DNA of 64,000 nucleotides from Morella rubra (taxonomy: Eukaryota; Streptophyta; Magnoliopsida; Fagales; Myricaceae), in contig CM025851.1 of NCBI GenBank assembly GCA_003952965.2, positions 30,900,664-30,964,663 of the forward strand. The letters are read 5' to 3'. A program made the position numbers and the translations under genes. Each line of letters opens with the position of its first letter. Within the stretch, counting starts at the first letter, position 1. Below the pieces are notes generated by a model. The model saw only the letters and a list, made by a program, of their open reading frames with translations, was not told where the DNA came from and ran no database searches. This document shows positions 36,201 to 47,202 of the stretch, piece after piece.

Positions 36201-37892
36201 AGCTCACCATGCATGGACGTATTGGCTAAATGACTTCTGAGTTGTTCTGTGGGGGGAGGTTACCATCTGTAATTGGACACGTGACTTCTTAACTCTTTTC
36301 TATGCCTATATTATACCATGTCACTTCGGATCTTTCTAATTCCGAGATGTTTTCTTGGGTCATGACGTTTGTAATTCAGAGATTCCTTCCTTCGGAATTC
36401 GGATACGATGCGGACCGCGCCCATGGCTGTGTTGACCCAATTAAGTCTTTATTTGATACCAAGGCCCACATCCGCCGCACCATTGAGGCTGAAGGCATTC
36501 CCTACACTTACGTCTTATGCAATTGCTTCGCTGGCTATTTGCTACCAACATTTGGACAGCCAGGAGCCACTTCTCCTCCCACAGACAAAGTCCTTATCTT
36601 TGGAGATGGAAATGTCAAAGGTAATAAACCGTTTCTTTAAGCTCGGAGCACCTATTTTTAACACCACCAAAGAAAAGATCTACCTAAGGGTCATCCCATG
36701 CATTAGGGAGTTTTTAGTTTCCTGGTGGTTTGGCCTTGTTTTTTTACTGATTAAAGTAAGATTTTCTAGCAATGTCTGAAAAAGATGGAAGTGAAAATTT
36801 ATAGCACTAAATTAAGATGACACTTGAGTGAGTCCTTTCCAGATTACGGTGCATATATATCCTTCAGTTTTCACTTATATCCAATTGCATAACCTTTTTC
36901 TTTGCAGCAATTTTTAACGAGGAAAATGACATAGGAACCTATACGATTAGAGCTGTGGATGACCCGAGGACGTTGAACAAGACACTCTACCTCATGCCTC
37001 CCAAAAACTTTTACTCTTTCAATGAGCTTGTTACCCTTTGGGAGAAGAAGACTGGCAAAACACTTGAGAAAACCTATGTTCCAGAGGAGCAACTTTTGAA
37101 GGACATTCAAGGTCAGTAAGAAGGAAGTCCTAATTCCCTGAATCTTTAGAATATATGCTAATTAAGCAGAATGTCTTGGTTATTATCGAAAAACTAAAAG
37201 TTTGAGTGACTAAAATCTGAAATATTCTCTTCCTTGTTTTCTAAAAGTGTCAGCCTTCGTGTTTAAATTATGATTTTTATACTTGTTTACACTAATTCAT
37301 AGTACTATTTTTAAGGCTTTTCTTCACACTAGTCTAACTGATCAGATGGATGCTTACCAGGTTTATTCAAGAATGTTAGAAACATTTTTCCATACTTTTC
37401 TGTAGGGATTGAAAAACCCCGATCCAGCTTAATTACATCGGCTCAAATGTTTATGGATTGAATTTTGGAGTTTTTGTTTTCCTGTTTGGAAATCTTAGAG
37501 AAATCTAATTACATCACAATCTTGATAGCCTAACGTTTTCCATCCATGTAAATTAACTGTAAAAAGTTCACTAACCCCTTTTGGTTTTTGATCTCCTATT
37601 CAGATTACTTATAACCTCTAATTGGAATGCCATTTTGGAGTACTGTGTCTAGCTAGGTACAGAAGTTTTCTAACATGATCTTGATTGACAATACTTTCTT
37701 CCAGAATCCCCGTTTCCAATCAGTTTTCTATTATCAATCCACCATTCACTCTTTGTAAAGGGACACCAAACCAACTTTGAGATTGAGCCCTCGTTTGGTG
37801 TGGAGGCCACGGAGTTATACCCGGATGTTAGATACACCACGCTCGAAGAATTCCTCGATCGTTTTGTTGGAAAACTTGAACCGGCCTGCTAA
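30295..37892 (+). CDS. PCBER-like reductase, copy 3, with an LTR element in intron 1
   Basis: Five exons (30295-30477, 36007-36141, 36380-36620, 36908-37111, 37705-37892) join in phase to 316 residues with GT-AG borders throughout. Intron 1 is 5.5 kb because a copia element is inserted in it. The Rossmann stretch is GGTGSIG, with Ser in place of the usual Tyr/Ile. The conserved lysine is Lys134 in FDTKAHIRR. Oddities compared with its siblings: one extra codon in exon 3 (AHGCVDP instead of VHAVEP), [10 protein letters not shown] for SNYFAGYFLP, a one-residue rearranged [10 protein letters not shown] loop, and an eight-residue C-terminal extension (GKLEPAC after RFV). The frame is open, so it may be functional if the long intron is removed. 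Substrate is unknown; loop changes hint at drift or altered specificity. Confidence 0.85.
30565..30828 (+). repeat. 5' LTR of the intron 1 copia element
   Basis: Starts TGTTAGTATATT and ends TATTTCAACA, with a CCTATAAAAGG box near 30,738. It is longer than the 3' LTR by a short internal block near its start. Confidence 0.9.
35729..35962 (+). repeat. 3' LTR of the intron 1 copia element
   Basis: Starts TGTTAGTATATTGCC after the purine tract and ends TATTTCAACA, directly before the remaining intron 1 sequence (AAGAGCTGAGTCG). Confidence 0.9.
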
Positions 37893-38401
37893 TATCAGTA
37901 CTGCCGGCTACCCAAATGCGAGTGAAAAAGGCAATAACATGCACTTGTGAATTAGAAGCTCCTTTTACTGTTTTGTTCTGTAGCCATTATCATGAATTTC
38001 CGGTTCGTTTTGCATGCAATATATATATTCTAAGTATAAATATACAATAAGTTTGGGCAGTTTTTGGTGGTTTTCGGAGGACACGCCACCCTCTGAAAGC
38101 TTCAGCCCCTCTTGGCGCTGTGGTCTGCTCCTGTCCAGTGTTTCTTGGTCGGCGTGTGGGGTTCATGCGCCGCCACTTTTCTAGCTCTTCCAGCCTGTTC
38201 CGTTGCTTGTTTTCGGCTTTTTATTTTGTTTTTAGTTTCCTTATTGTATTTCTTTTATTGTCTGGTCTGGGCCTGAGTGCTGTGTAATGCCGAAAGGCGA
38301 TGCTCGCAAGGACGCCGCCTCTGATGAGGATCTAGTTCACCCATTAAAAATTATGACATATTTTTATCCCCTTGATGAAATACAGAATTCCGTTTGCTTA
38401 A

Positions 38402-38445
<44 letters not shown>

Positions 38446-39111
38446 TAGTGATTCACTTTCTCCTTTTATTTTAAGTAAATATTCATGCCTATTTCTTGTG
38501 GTATATATATTATGGTGGTCAGATATATCTTCTTCGTTGTGAAAGATCTGCTGCAAATTAATGACAGACTGATACATGCGATTCAATAAACCCTCGATCC
38601 ACTTCTCTTTCTGAACTTATATGTATTAAGTCTAATATTTTTTTCAAGATTAATTTATCATTCACAAACCGGCATGCCCATTAATGGAAGTGACTTGCAA
38701 CTCAAAGCACATGAAGGGCAAACTAATACAAGATGATGGGAATTGGAGTAAGGAAGGACCACAACAAACGGACAAGAAGATGAAGAATAAGAAATCTAAG
38801 AAAGTGTTTTTAACGAGTGCTTCATGAATCTTTCGCCAATAAGAAAGTTTTTACTATCAAATTCTCATATGCACAGAGGAAGCATTCCAAATCAATATGG
38901 CATAACTTACAGGGGCTAGGCAACGGATGGCTATGCAACGGACGGAGCTAGGTGACGAAGGGGGAGGGATGATTTTGGGTCTGAAATCGCGAACTCAACA
39001 TTTCATATCAAACAGGTCGGTTACAAAATGGGTCGGGAGATATGGTTTTCCGGATCGGATGCGGGTATTTTAATTTTAAATGATGTAGCGTCTTCTTTGC
39101 CACTGAATTAA
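37893..39111. other. intergenic downstream of copy 3
   Basis: Contains an (AT)n tract and, at about 38,040-38,330, a T-rich stretch with GGTGGTTTTCGG and repeated TTTTATT motifs that could be an old LINE tail but lacks proof. No gene. Confidence 0.4.
38405..38441. repeat. (AT)n microsatellite
   Basis: About eighteen uninterrupted AT units. Confidence 0.95.
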
Positions 39112-39292
39112 ATGTTCGTTTTGATAAAATTTTAAGAATTTTAAATATGGTGTGAATATTTAGGTGATGTTTGAGTTTTATTGACATGCGTATAGAAGTT
39201 ATTAAGTTGTATTGATGTTTATAAAAAAAGTAATGTTAAGATTGTAAATTTAGAAAGCTAGATTTAAATTCTAAAATTTTCATCCAAACATG
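39112..39292 (+). mobile_element. MITE, family A copy 1
   Basis: Begins ATGTTCGTTTTGATAAAATT and ends AAATTTTCATCCAAACAT, so the termini are inverted. Its body (GGTGTGAATATTTAGGTGATG) is the reverse complement of the MITE at 51373-51598 with good similarity along its length. The termini are slightly eroded. Confidence 0.65.
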
Positions 39293-39559
39293 TACTTTAA
39301 TTCTAGTTGTGGCTCAATAGTGCTCAGCGTAATAACAGAACAGGTGTAAAGTGGCTTGGATTAGGTTGGTTAAAAAATCAAAGGTTTTCATTGACTTAAT
39401 TGAGTTTTTGGGATTGATGTGGAATTGTATTTCTTCGTGCACTAGTTTCCTACTTCCAGTGGAATTTGTTTTATTTGTAGATCACGTCTCTTGCTTTTGA
39501 CCGTATTTTCCCCTGTTCAAAAGAACATCGTGGCATTGAAGGGAGAATGTTAGATTGAC

Positions 39560-39710
39560 CGCCCACAATAAGTGGGCCGGGCTTTTGGGCCGGCCCCTAA
39601 TTTTTAGGGGGCCAAATTGTAATATAATAATTTTTTTGGGAGGCCAATGTAAAATTTTTTAAAAAGAGCCTAAATTTTAATTTTTTTCCTTAATTTTGGC
39701 TTCGCCCCTG
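39560..39710. mobile_element. hAT-type terminus next to the copy 4 relic
   Basis: The right end read on the minus strand is CAGGGGCGAAGCCAAAATTA, a typical plant hAT end. It abuts exon 2 sequence of the copy 4 relic at 39711. GGGCCGGCCCC motifs and an AT-rich body precede it. I could not locate a matching left end, so the left coordinate is a guess. Confidence 0.4.
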
Positions 39711-39825
39711 ATTGCTGCAATTAAAGAATCTGGTAATATTGAGGTTGGTGTTTCAAAATCTTACATGAAAACCACTTTATTTTATTTTATTTCTAAGTCA
39801 CATAAAACCCACTTTTTTTTCTCGG

Positions 39826-40603
39826 TTAATAAACCATTTTAGTCGCTAAGTTTTACCTCTTTTAAAAATCGTCCCTAAGTTTTTGTCTACAATAAAATGT
39901 CTAGTGGTCATTCATATAACACCCAATTGGATAATGACACATGCACCAAAATTTATTAAAAAATACCACATCAATTTTATTGCGCCACATAATAAAAAAA
40001 AATACTACAAAAAGATTAATTAACTTTTCATTAAAAAATAATAATATAAAGTTTAGGAAAAATAAACGAACATAGGAGGGGAATCAGAAGCTACCACGCT
40101 CACTAGGAGAGGACTCTCCTTTGCGGGGTGGCTCCTGGCCACCCCTTCTTAGGGGAGCCACAAAGGTGGTTCACGCCACCCCTTGCAGCATAAGCCACCC
40201 CGTTGCAGTGGTGGCCACCCCTTCGCAGGAGAAGGGGAGCCACTCCTTGCGAACGAGAGCTCATCGTCACCAGGGTGGCTCGCGCTGCAAGCCACCTTGC
40301 AAAGGGAAGCCCTCCCCTAGCGAGCGAGGGTGGCTCCCCGGACTTTGGTTTTTTTTAATAATTAATTAATTTTTTTATAATATTTTTATTTTACTAATGT
40401 GGCATAATAAAATAAATTTTGGTACACATATGGCTATCTAATTAGGTGTGACATGTATGCCTGTTAGTTGACTAAATATTTTACTTACGGAAGTAGACGG
40501 AAGGGCCAAATTGATAAACAATAATAAACTAGAGACGAAATTAACAAAAACATGGACGATTTTTTAAAAGGGTGTAAAATCCAAGGACTAAAAGGGTCAT
40601 TAA
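39826..40603. mobile_element. non-autonomous element with long inverted ends (MULE-like)
   Basis: 778 bp. The left end TTAATAAACCATTTTAGTC and the reverse complement of the right end, TTAATGACCCTTTTAGTCC, stay similar inward over roughly 150 bp (both contain TTTTAAAAA.TCGTCC and CACCAAAATTTATT-type segments). The core (about 40,095-40,345) is strikingly GC-rich, with many GCCACCCC and GGTGGCTC motifs. No transposase. Target duplication is unclear because the ends lie in T-rich sequence. Confidence 0.6.
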
Positions 40604-41450
40604 TCTTTTTTTTTTTTTAGGTAAGTAATAATTCATTGATAAGAGGATTGTACACTGTGGATTCAAACATTACATCAACAGAGGAGTTCAAAATCAGATA
40701 TTACAAAACCAGATTAAATAATACGTGCAGAGCATATAGCAGAAACAGAGCTAACAGCAGATTAAAAACAGAGTAGCAGCGGCTAGCAATGAAAATCCAC
40801 TGCACTAGTAGCATCAACGAAACAGCAGCACACCCAAAAACAGGAAAATAGCAGACCAGTAGAGCAGCACACCAGCAAAGGCAGCACTCCAACAACAGGA
40901 GAATAACAAAAGCGCAACGAACCAGAAGCCACCAAATAAAAATCCCACCAACAAAAGTAGAGCAGCAGCAGCACAACAGACTAGTAGCTAGCGGCTAAAA
41001 ATACAACATCACAACAGCAGTATACACTTAACCCCATTCAGAATCTCAACTCAACTCACCCGATGACTCCCACCAAAAGACCTTTGGAAAGCAAAATTTG
41101 CTTCTCACCACCTCCAGTAAAACCCGAGCAGCATTCTTGTGTTTCCTTGTATACCACCTGGTATTAGGTTCCTTCCAGATGAAATAGACAGCAGCAACTT
41201 GGGTGATTCGCCGAATAGTTTGTGGAGGTGATCTCACCTTTACAAACTCTGCTCATGGCTGCATCATAGATTCTCAACTCCCGACTCTGCTAAGAGAGTC
41301 TAGAGGCGACAAGAAAATCTACAATAAAAGAAAAGGCGATTCCTATCTTCAACCTGTCCGTCACATAAGACATCCTCCAGTCTCATCCACCCCCACGCTT
41401 CTCAATCTCTTTAATCACACTCTTTGGGAGAATAAACATAAATGACCAAT
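40604..41450 (-). mobile_element. LINE 3' end (zf-RVT region and tail)
   Basis: On the minus strand this reads a zf-RVT zinc-binding stretch (CDGQVEDRNRLFFYCRFSC, near 41,380-41,315), then AAVYFIWKEPNTRWY (about 41,195-41,150). A non-coding CTG/CTGTTT-rich 3' region follows and ends in AATTATTACTTACCT plus an A-run at 40,620-40,608. This is the usual plant L1-type 3' terminus. The 5' part is missing (truncated insertion). Confidence 0.8.
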
Positions 41451-42391
41451 AGTTTTAAACTTTTAAATGGCAAACAGCAAAGTTTTCGCGAGTTGCACCC
41501 TTCCGGCATAAGATAAGTAACGGCTAGTCCAGCTCTTAGCCCAGTGGGTAATACGGTCCAACATTTTGCATTCTCCCTTCGTTTTTTCTGCTTTTTTCTT
41601 AGTTCATTACTGGACGTAGCGGGGAATTGGTTTTTGAGTTGTTCCGGGTTTACTATCGGTATAATTGGCCATGAGATTCATTAACTCTTTTCCATGCAGA
41701 TTATACCATAGCTAATTTTAGGCAGAATGAAGTTCAATTAGAAAGAGCAGCTAGAATTAGCTCTTTCAGATGATCTCAGAGTTCGTGTATGTATCCAAAT
41801 TCCAATAATCCAAGCCGCCAATCCCCATTTGTTTCCTCTGAAGATAAGCAGGGATAGGTCAAGTTCCCACAATAGACACCACTTTACAGTTCTTATCCTA
41901 TCCCTTGGGGTAGTCTAATCCTCTTGTCCTTCTTCTGATCCACTGTCAGAGAATACACTGCCTTTTGCATCTGTATAGTATACTATGGTCGGAACCATAC
42001 TTCTATTTATACTAATATGAAGCCCAATATTAATTGTCCTGAAAATTTTTAAAAAATATATAAAGAAAACTATAAATAGCTCGTTAGATATTACGGGATT
42101 TGTCTGGAGGCAGGCACCAAGTAGTCAAAATATTCACGAAACGAAAACCAGTACTTTACAGAACCTTACTACAAGCTTGTTAGCAAGGAAAACATGGTCG
42201 TCTGGAGGGCACTCACATTTTTTTATTGATGATATTCCACATAAAATCCACTTCCGCAACGCCGGCAAGCGTAGCCGAGCCGATGCTTTTATTGCCACGC
42301 CAAGTAACGACATCACGTTTTAAAAATTAGCGTTCTCCACGCCAAGCGATGAAATCACGTTATCGGGCATCCCCTATAGAAGGTGGCTCAT

Positions 42392-42495
42392 GTTAGGCGT
42401 GGTGCCAATCTGCTGGCTCATAACCTTCCTAAGTGGGCCTTTTCTGAAAATCTTGATGTAAATATCCCTGTTCGTTGAATTTCCATAGATATTTT
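42392..42495 (+). mobile_element. RNase H-like (RVT_3) LINE relic, short
   Basis: Encodes VRRGANLLAHNLPKWAFSEN, the conserved end of the plant LINE RNase H domain (usually VRR.AN..AH.LAKWA). About 30 residues before a stop. Nothing else of the element is recognisable. Confidence 0.5.
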
Positions 42496-42678
42496 GGTGA
42501 CATTTGTTTTCTTAATATTTTGAGATATAAAAATTTTTAATAAAATAAATATATTTTAAAATTTTTAACTTTTATACATACACACTCTATTTTTCATAAA
42601 CTCCAATAAATCTCAATAAAATAAAAATTTTCAAAATTTCAAGAATATTCTCCTAAATTTTGGCAAACAAACACTTCC
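42496..42678 (-). mobile_element. MITE, family B copy 1
   Basis: 183-bp AT-rich element whose ends GGTGACATTTGTTTTC and GGCAAACAAACACTTCC are imperfectly inverted. It is the reverse complement relative of the 182-bp element at 60931-61112 (shared GAATATTC, TTTATTGAGATTTATTG-type body). Confidence 0.65.
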
Positions 42679-43104
42679 AAAAACTCTGATGACCCCCCTT
42701 TACTCCCGTGAATGTACTTCTCTATTTTGTTCTGTATACATCAATAAAAGCAAGGGAGTGTACTTGTAAGCATTCTTTATCTATCACGCATGCCCTAGTG
42801 GTTAAACAAGAGTGGCAAAAGTGTGGATGGCTCTGTGCTAGCTCTCTGAGATTTATCTGTGCGTTAGGTGGATGTGCGTTAGGTGGATTTACTTTAGTGG
42901 CCTGTAACACAGAATTTTTCCTCGTTGTCCAAAAAAATTAGCATTCTTTGTATGCACTAATCACGTTTAACACGAGAGGATATTCTCCCCAAGAATTTCA
43001 TGGCTGCAATGGCAATTAGTATAAGATAATTGAAAATAAGAAGTGGGTCACTCCCATGATTCATCAATGACACAAGCAACTCTGTTCCAACGGCCACAAG
43101 TACT
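42679..43104. other. intergenic upstream of copy 5
   Basis: Contains a tandem GTGCGTTAGGTGGAT duplication (about 42,858-42,887) and a CCCTAGTGGTTAAACAAG stretch resembling a tRNA-like A box, but no B box. No gene. Confidence 0.4.
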
Positions 43105-43130
43105 GTTAACTTCACTTGCTCTATAACTAA
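43105..43130 (+). promoter_or_regulatory. core promoter of reductase copy 5
   Basis: GTTAACTTCACTTGC (43105-43119) corresponds to the block of copies 1 and 3. CTATAACTA at 43121 could serve as a weak TATA box, about 100 bp before the ATG. Confidence 0.4.
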
Positions 43131-43223
43131 TGCTTCCCACTCAGTCGTAAATCACAAGAGCCTTTGCCGGTTTGCCCTTTCCCTTCTTCTTCCTGTTGCG
43201 AAACATCTTGCAAAAGATTTCAA

Positions 43224-44873
43224 ATGGCTGAGAAAAGCAGGATTTTGATCATCGGCGGCACTGGCTATATCGGAAAATTTATCGTGGAAGCAAGCACAAA
43301 GGCCGGCCATCCCACTTTTGCTTTGGTCAGAGAGAGCACAGCCTCTGATCCAGTTAAGGGAAAACTCGTTGAGAAATTCAAGAACTTAGGCGTCGTTCTG
43401 CTCCATGTAAGTTAATAATCCCTTAATTTCTTGCGTTTGTGTGGGCCCGTTGTGTGTGGGTTAATGTGGGCATGTTGCAGGGAGATCTCTATGAGCATGA
43501 CAGTTTGGTAAAGGCGATTAAGCAAGTGGACGTGGTGATATCCACAGTAGGCCCCCCGCAGTTTGGAGAGCAGACGAAGATTATCGCCGCCATTAAGGAA
43601 GCTGGTAACGTTAAGGTTGGTGTCTCTATGTATACTTTTATCTCCCAACTATATATTGGCTTTAAAAGTCCCATATTAGGGAAAATATTCAATTTTTTTT
43701 TTTGTTGACATTAATTATATATTATTCAGAGATTCTTCCCTTCGGAATTTGGAAACGATGTGGACCGTGTTCATGCTGTTGGGCCAGCAAAGATTGCATT
43801 TGGTACCAAGTCCCAAATCCGCCGGAAAGTGGAGGCTGAAGGAATCCCCTACACTTACGTGGTATCCAACTTCTTCGGTGGTTATTTTCTCCCTATATTG
43901 GCTCAGCCAGGAGTCACTGCTCCTCCTAGAGACAAAGTCAATATATATGGAGATGGAAATACCCAAGGTAGGTGACAATATTCTGTTCAAGCCCTGGACC
44001 AGTTATTTTAAGCAACCTTTTTCCTTTAGTAATTAGCAAATAGATATTCAGTCATGTTTGCCAAGCACGAGGTTGGAAATTTATGGGCCAGTAGGCCTGT
44101 TCCTCCGGGGGCATATCCGCTGAAATTATATGAGCTCAATTGTGGACAAAATTGCAAAATAATTGTCAGTGTTTGAATTTATTTGCGTTTTCTTGCAGCA
44201 ATTTTTAATAAGGAAGAAGACATAGGAACCTATACGATTAGAGCTGTGGATGACCCAAGAACACTGAACAAGGTGCTCTACATCAGGACTCCTAAGAACT
44301 TTTACTCATTCAATGAGCTAGTGGCCCTTTGGGAGAAGAAGATTGGCAAAACCCTTGAGAAAACTTATGTTCCAGAGGAAAAGATCTTGAAGGACATCCA
44401 AGGTCAGTGAGGAAATTAACCCTTCCTAATTCCAAAGGATCCATGTTACAGCAAAAACTTTCTTATGAAATGTTAATTTATAATTCCGAGTAATTTTCAT
44501 TTTTAATTACTAATTGTTATTCAGGAAAATTATTTGTTTTCCCTGGGGTTTTAGACCGTGTCTGTCACCACTTCACATAGATTTTCTGTTTCAATTGCTC
44601 AAAAATTAGTAGCTAATTAATTATATTAGATCTTAGCAGTGGGCAACTGTGAGGCCTAATTAATGGTCTTTGTGTTTTTTTTTTTTGGTTGTGATTATTG
44701 CAGAGTGTCCATTTCCAGTCAGTAAGATATTATCAATCAACCACTCGATCTTTGTGAAAGGAGATCAGACTAACTTTGAGATTGAGCCATCATTTGGAGT
44801 GGAGGCTACCGAGCTATACCCAGAAATCAAATACACCACTGTGGAAGAATACCTTGACCAGTTGTTGGCATAA
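43224..44873 (+). CDS. PCBER-like reductase, copy 5 (VGPPQ subtype)
   Basis: The most compact gene of the array: exons 43224-43406, 43481-43615, 43730-43967, 44199-44402 and 44704-44873, all GT-AG, joining to 309 residues without a break. The Rossmann motif GGTGYIG is intact and Lys133 (FGTKSQIRRKVEAEG) is present. It differs from copies 1 and 3 at several substrate-loop positions: STVGPPQFGEQ instead of STVGHLQ..DQ, VHAVGPAKIAF instead of VHAVEPAKSAF, and SNFFGGYFLP instead of SNYFAGYFLP. The ending is EYLDQLLA. Copies 6 and 8 share the GPPQ-type or RRKVEAEG features, so this represents a second subtype in the cluster. NADPH reduction of a phenylpropanoid is the likely chemistry; the substrate is unknown. 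Confidence 0.92.
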
Positions 44874-44916
44874 TTCATGTAGAATACCTTGACCAGTTGT
44901 TGGCATAACTCATGTC
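44847..44916. repeat. 35-bp tandem duplication across the stop codon of copy 5
   Basis: GAATACCTTGACCAGTTGTT.. is present twice (44847-44881 and 44882-44916) with one difference. The first copy encodes the last codons and the TAA; the second lies in the 3' UTR and repeats the same tail. Confidence 0.95.
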
Positions 44917-45215
44917 AGTCTTAAGGTGGCTTCATGCCAAAACTTTTTCTATCTATTTTTTTTTTTTCTGAAGTACTGCTTGTAATGAAGAATTATATAT
45001 TGCTATGAGTGCTGTGTTTGTGAGTCTATTATCCGCACATTTCTCTGTTTTTTTTTCCTGCACATTTTGCCAGATATCACTCAAAAATTTTAGATTAATA
45101 AAATAATTATAAAATAATCTTTTTCTCCCCATTAAATCGTCTCTCTCTATTACAATAAACATAAAAATTTCATTCAAATTATTTCTTTTCACTTTTTCAC
45201 CAATTCTCATACTAA
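44917..45215. other. 3' flank of copy 5
   Basis: AT-rich, with two T-runs (about 44,958-44,968 and 45,050-45,057). No gene. Confidence 0.4.
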
Positions 45216-46011
45216 GAGCATTTCTGCAGCTTATTCAAATTTGGCTCTCTATTTTAACCAAAAAAATACACTTTTCTATTTTAACTATCAACTTTTTAAA
45301 AATACTCACATCAGCTTTTCTATTTTAACCATCTACTTTTACTATTCTATTTAAATATTATTTTTTAAAGATTTCTTTATTCTTTCTCTAACCTTTTATA
45401 TTTTTGAATATTCATTTTATTGTAACGGTTATATTTTTAAATATTTGTCTTATTCTAAAACAATTAGATTTTTTAAATTTTATATTTTCCTAAAGCTCGA
45501 AATTTTTTAAATTTATCTTATCTCAACGATTAGATTTTTAAAAAATTTTCTTATCCCAATGATTAGATTTTTTAAAATTTTTCCTAAAAGACATGAACAA
45601 TAGTCAAACAAAGAAAAAAAAACTACAATTTGAGGGGGAGAGAGAGAGAGAGAGAGAGACGAACCTGAGATGGGAGACCAGAGAGGGAGAGCGTGAGAGC
45701 TGGGAGGAAGAAAAGAAAAAGAAAGAAAGGGAGAGGGTGAGAACTGGAAGGAAGAAAAGAAAAAGAAGGAGAGTGTGAGTGAAGAAAAGAAAAAGAAAAA
45801 GAAAAAGAAAAAATTAGAAAAAATTAATATTTTAAGATAGAGAAGTGAACAGTGGTCATCTAAAAATAGAGAACTACTGTTCACATGTTAAAATTTTTTG
45901 TTAAAAATTGTTATAATAAATAAGCTGCTAAAGGGTGTTTTTTGGCTTTTTGTTAAATTGGTTCTCTATTCTAACAAAAATGTTTGAATAAAGAACCTAC
46001 TAGGAATGCTC
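45216..46011. mobile_element. non-autonomous TIR element, TAA target duplication
   Basis: 796 bp from GAGCATTTCTGCAGCTTATT to the inverted CTACTAGGAATGCTC, flanked by TAA on both sides (45213-45215 and 46012-46014). The ends remain inverted inward (CTCTATTTTAACC versus GGTTCTCTATTCTAAC). A 3-bp TAA duplication fits PIF/Harbinger. The interior has a purine-rich GA tract (45,638-45,800) and no transposase. A degenerate relative lies at 48514-48955. Confidence 0.75.
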
Positions 46012-47135
46012 TAATAGGAATAAACACAAGTCTTTTCCCTCATCGGGTGAAATTTTATATATTCCATACTGATGCATGCGCGCTTGCTTTTAGATTTGCT
46101 TTTGTGCGAATTAATTAGGAAGAAATTAGAATGTTTAGGGCTAGACTTGTCACTACCGTGGGACCTTTACAGTTCCTTTGTTTTGCTTTTCTTAATCAAT
46201 AAGATTTCATTTGCAAAAAGCTACATAGGAGGAAACGGATTTTAATAAGTACATTATGAAGTCTCTAATCCCGTACATGTCAAAGATAATATCATAAATT
46301 AATTGATTTCATAAGATTCAGTTTTAATGTGAGATATTGTCAAGATCTTAGATATTCAAGTTTAAATGTAATAATATATTTCCTATCAAGATTTGTATTT
46401 TTTTTGTAAATAGATACCTTTAGCTTTTCCTTTCATGAACTCATAATACAAAATATAGTCATAGAGAGTTTTTATAGTGTATGTTTTAGATAGAATCACT
46501 TAAATCTCTATTTCTATTACTATTTTTCTTCCCTCTCCATATTATCCTTCAATTACATACTTGCATTTATCTTTTTCTTTTAAATCTCTCCAAAATACAA
46601 CCACAATCAATCAAACCATCCACCTTAAAACAAAGGAAATCATTGTCCCTATGAGAGCTTTCCTGCACCAAGGAAGAAGCTAGAAAAAGAGAAAAAATTT
46701 ATATATATATGCTGAACTTGGCGGTAGCTCTGGGTTGTAGGGGGTACCGACAGGCACCACTCTTCACGCCTCTCCCCGTGATTGATCAAAGCTGCCTTTG
46801 ACGAAAATATTGCTGGATCTACAAACGCCGTTTTAGGCCAAACCGCTGATCCGGGCAAAAAGCGATCTACCGTTTTATATTTGCAGCGATCCTTCACCGG
46901 TCAAAATACAAAACCCTTTGCGTCCATATGTAGAATGGTGCGGTCCTGCGGAACTATATTTCTGTATATATACGTCCTGTTATCATGATGGATGGTAATT
47001 ATTGTTTAGAAAGACTAGAGAAAAAGAAAACTATACGTGAATAGCTGGAAGGCTAATTGGCTCGAGTATAACAAAATATAGTCATGCATCTCAGACTCAG
47101 CCGATAATTGACCAAAAACTAGACTTGAATTTATC
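45823..47135. repeat. tandem segmental duplication, copy A
   Basis: 1,313-bp unit starting ATTAATATTTTAAGATAGAG inside the right half of the TIR element and ending CTAGACTTGAATTTATC. It is repeated at 47203-48386. Long stretches are identical, including an 82-codon minus-strand frame (46,897-46,649) and a GC-richer core (46,725-46,950) of unknown nature. The difference is short blocks missing from copy B. Confidence 0.95.
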
Positions 47136-47202
47136 TACGAAAAAAAGGGGGGGGAGGAGGGGGAGGTCAGGAGGTGCCTCCTTGGAGTTGAGATTTGAGA
47201 AC

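Larger units (their letters stand above)
39711..41800 (+). pseudogene. reductase copy 4, relic of exon 2 end and intron 2
   Basis: 39711-39743 encodes IAAIKESGNIE followed by GTTGGTGTTTC, the end of exon 2 and its donor as in the other copies. The intron resumes at about 41,590, where TTTTTTCTTAGTTCATTACTGGACGTA, GAGTTGTTC and TTAACTCTTTTC..ATTATACCAT match intron 2 of copy 3 (36,185-36,320) in order. Between them sit a long-TIR element and a LINE fragment. Exon 1, the rest of exon 2 and exons 3-5 are not found. The 5' side ends exactly at a hAT-like terminus. Confidence 0.7.

Noticed and set aside
38040-38330. Possible LINE 3' tail downstream of copy 3
   Set aside because: T-rich composition only; no coding remnant and no A-run.
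42760-42950. Possible tRNA-derived SINE (CCCTAGTGGTTAAACAAG resembles an A box)
   Set aside because: No B box, no A-tail and no target duplication.
45593-45884. Open frames in a GA-rich tract
   Set aside because: Simple-sequence translation (Glu/Arg/Lys or Ser/Phe repeats) inside a transposable element.
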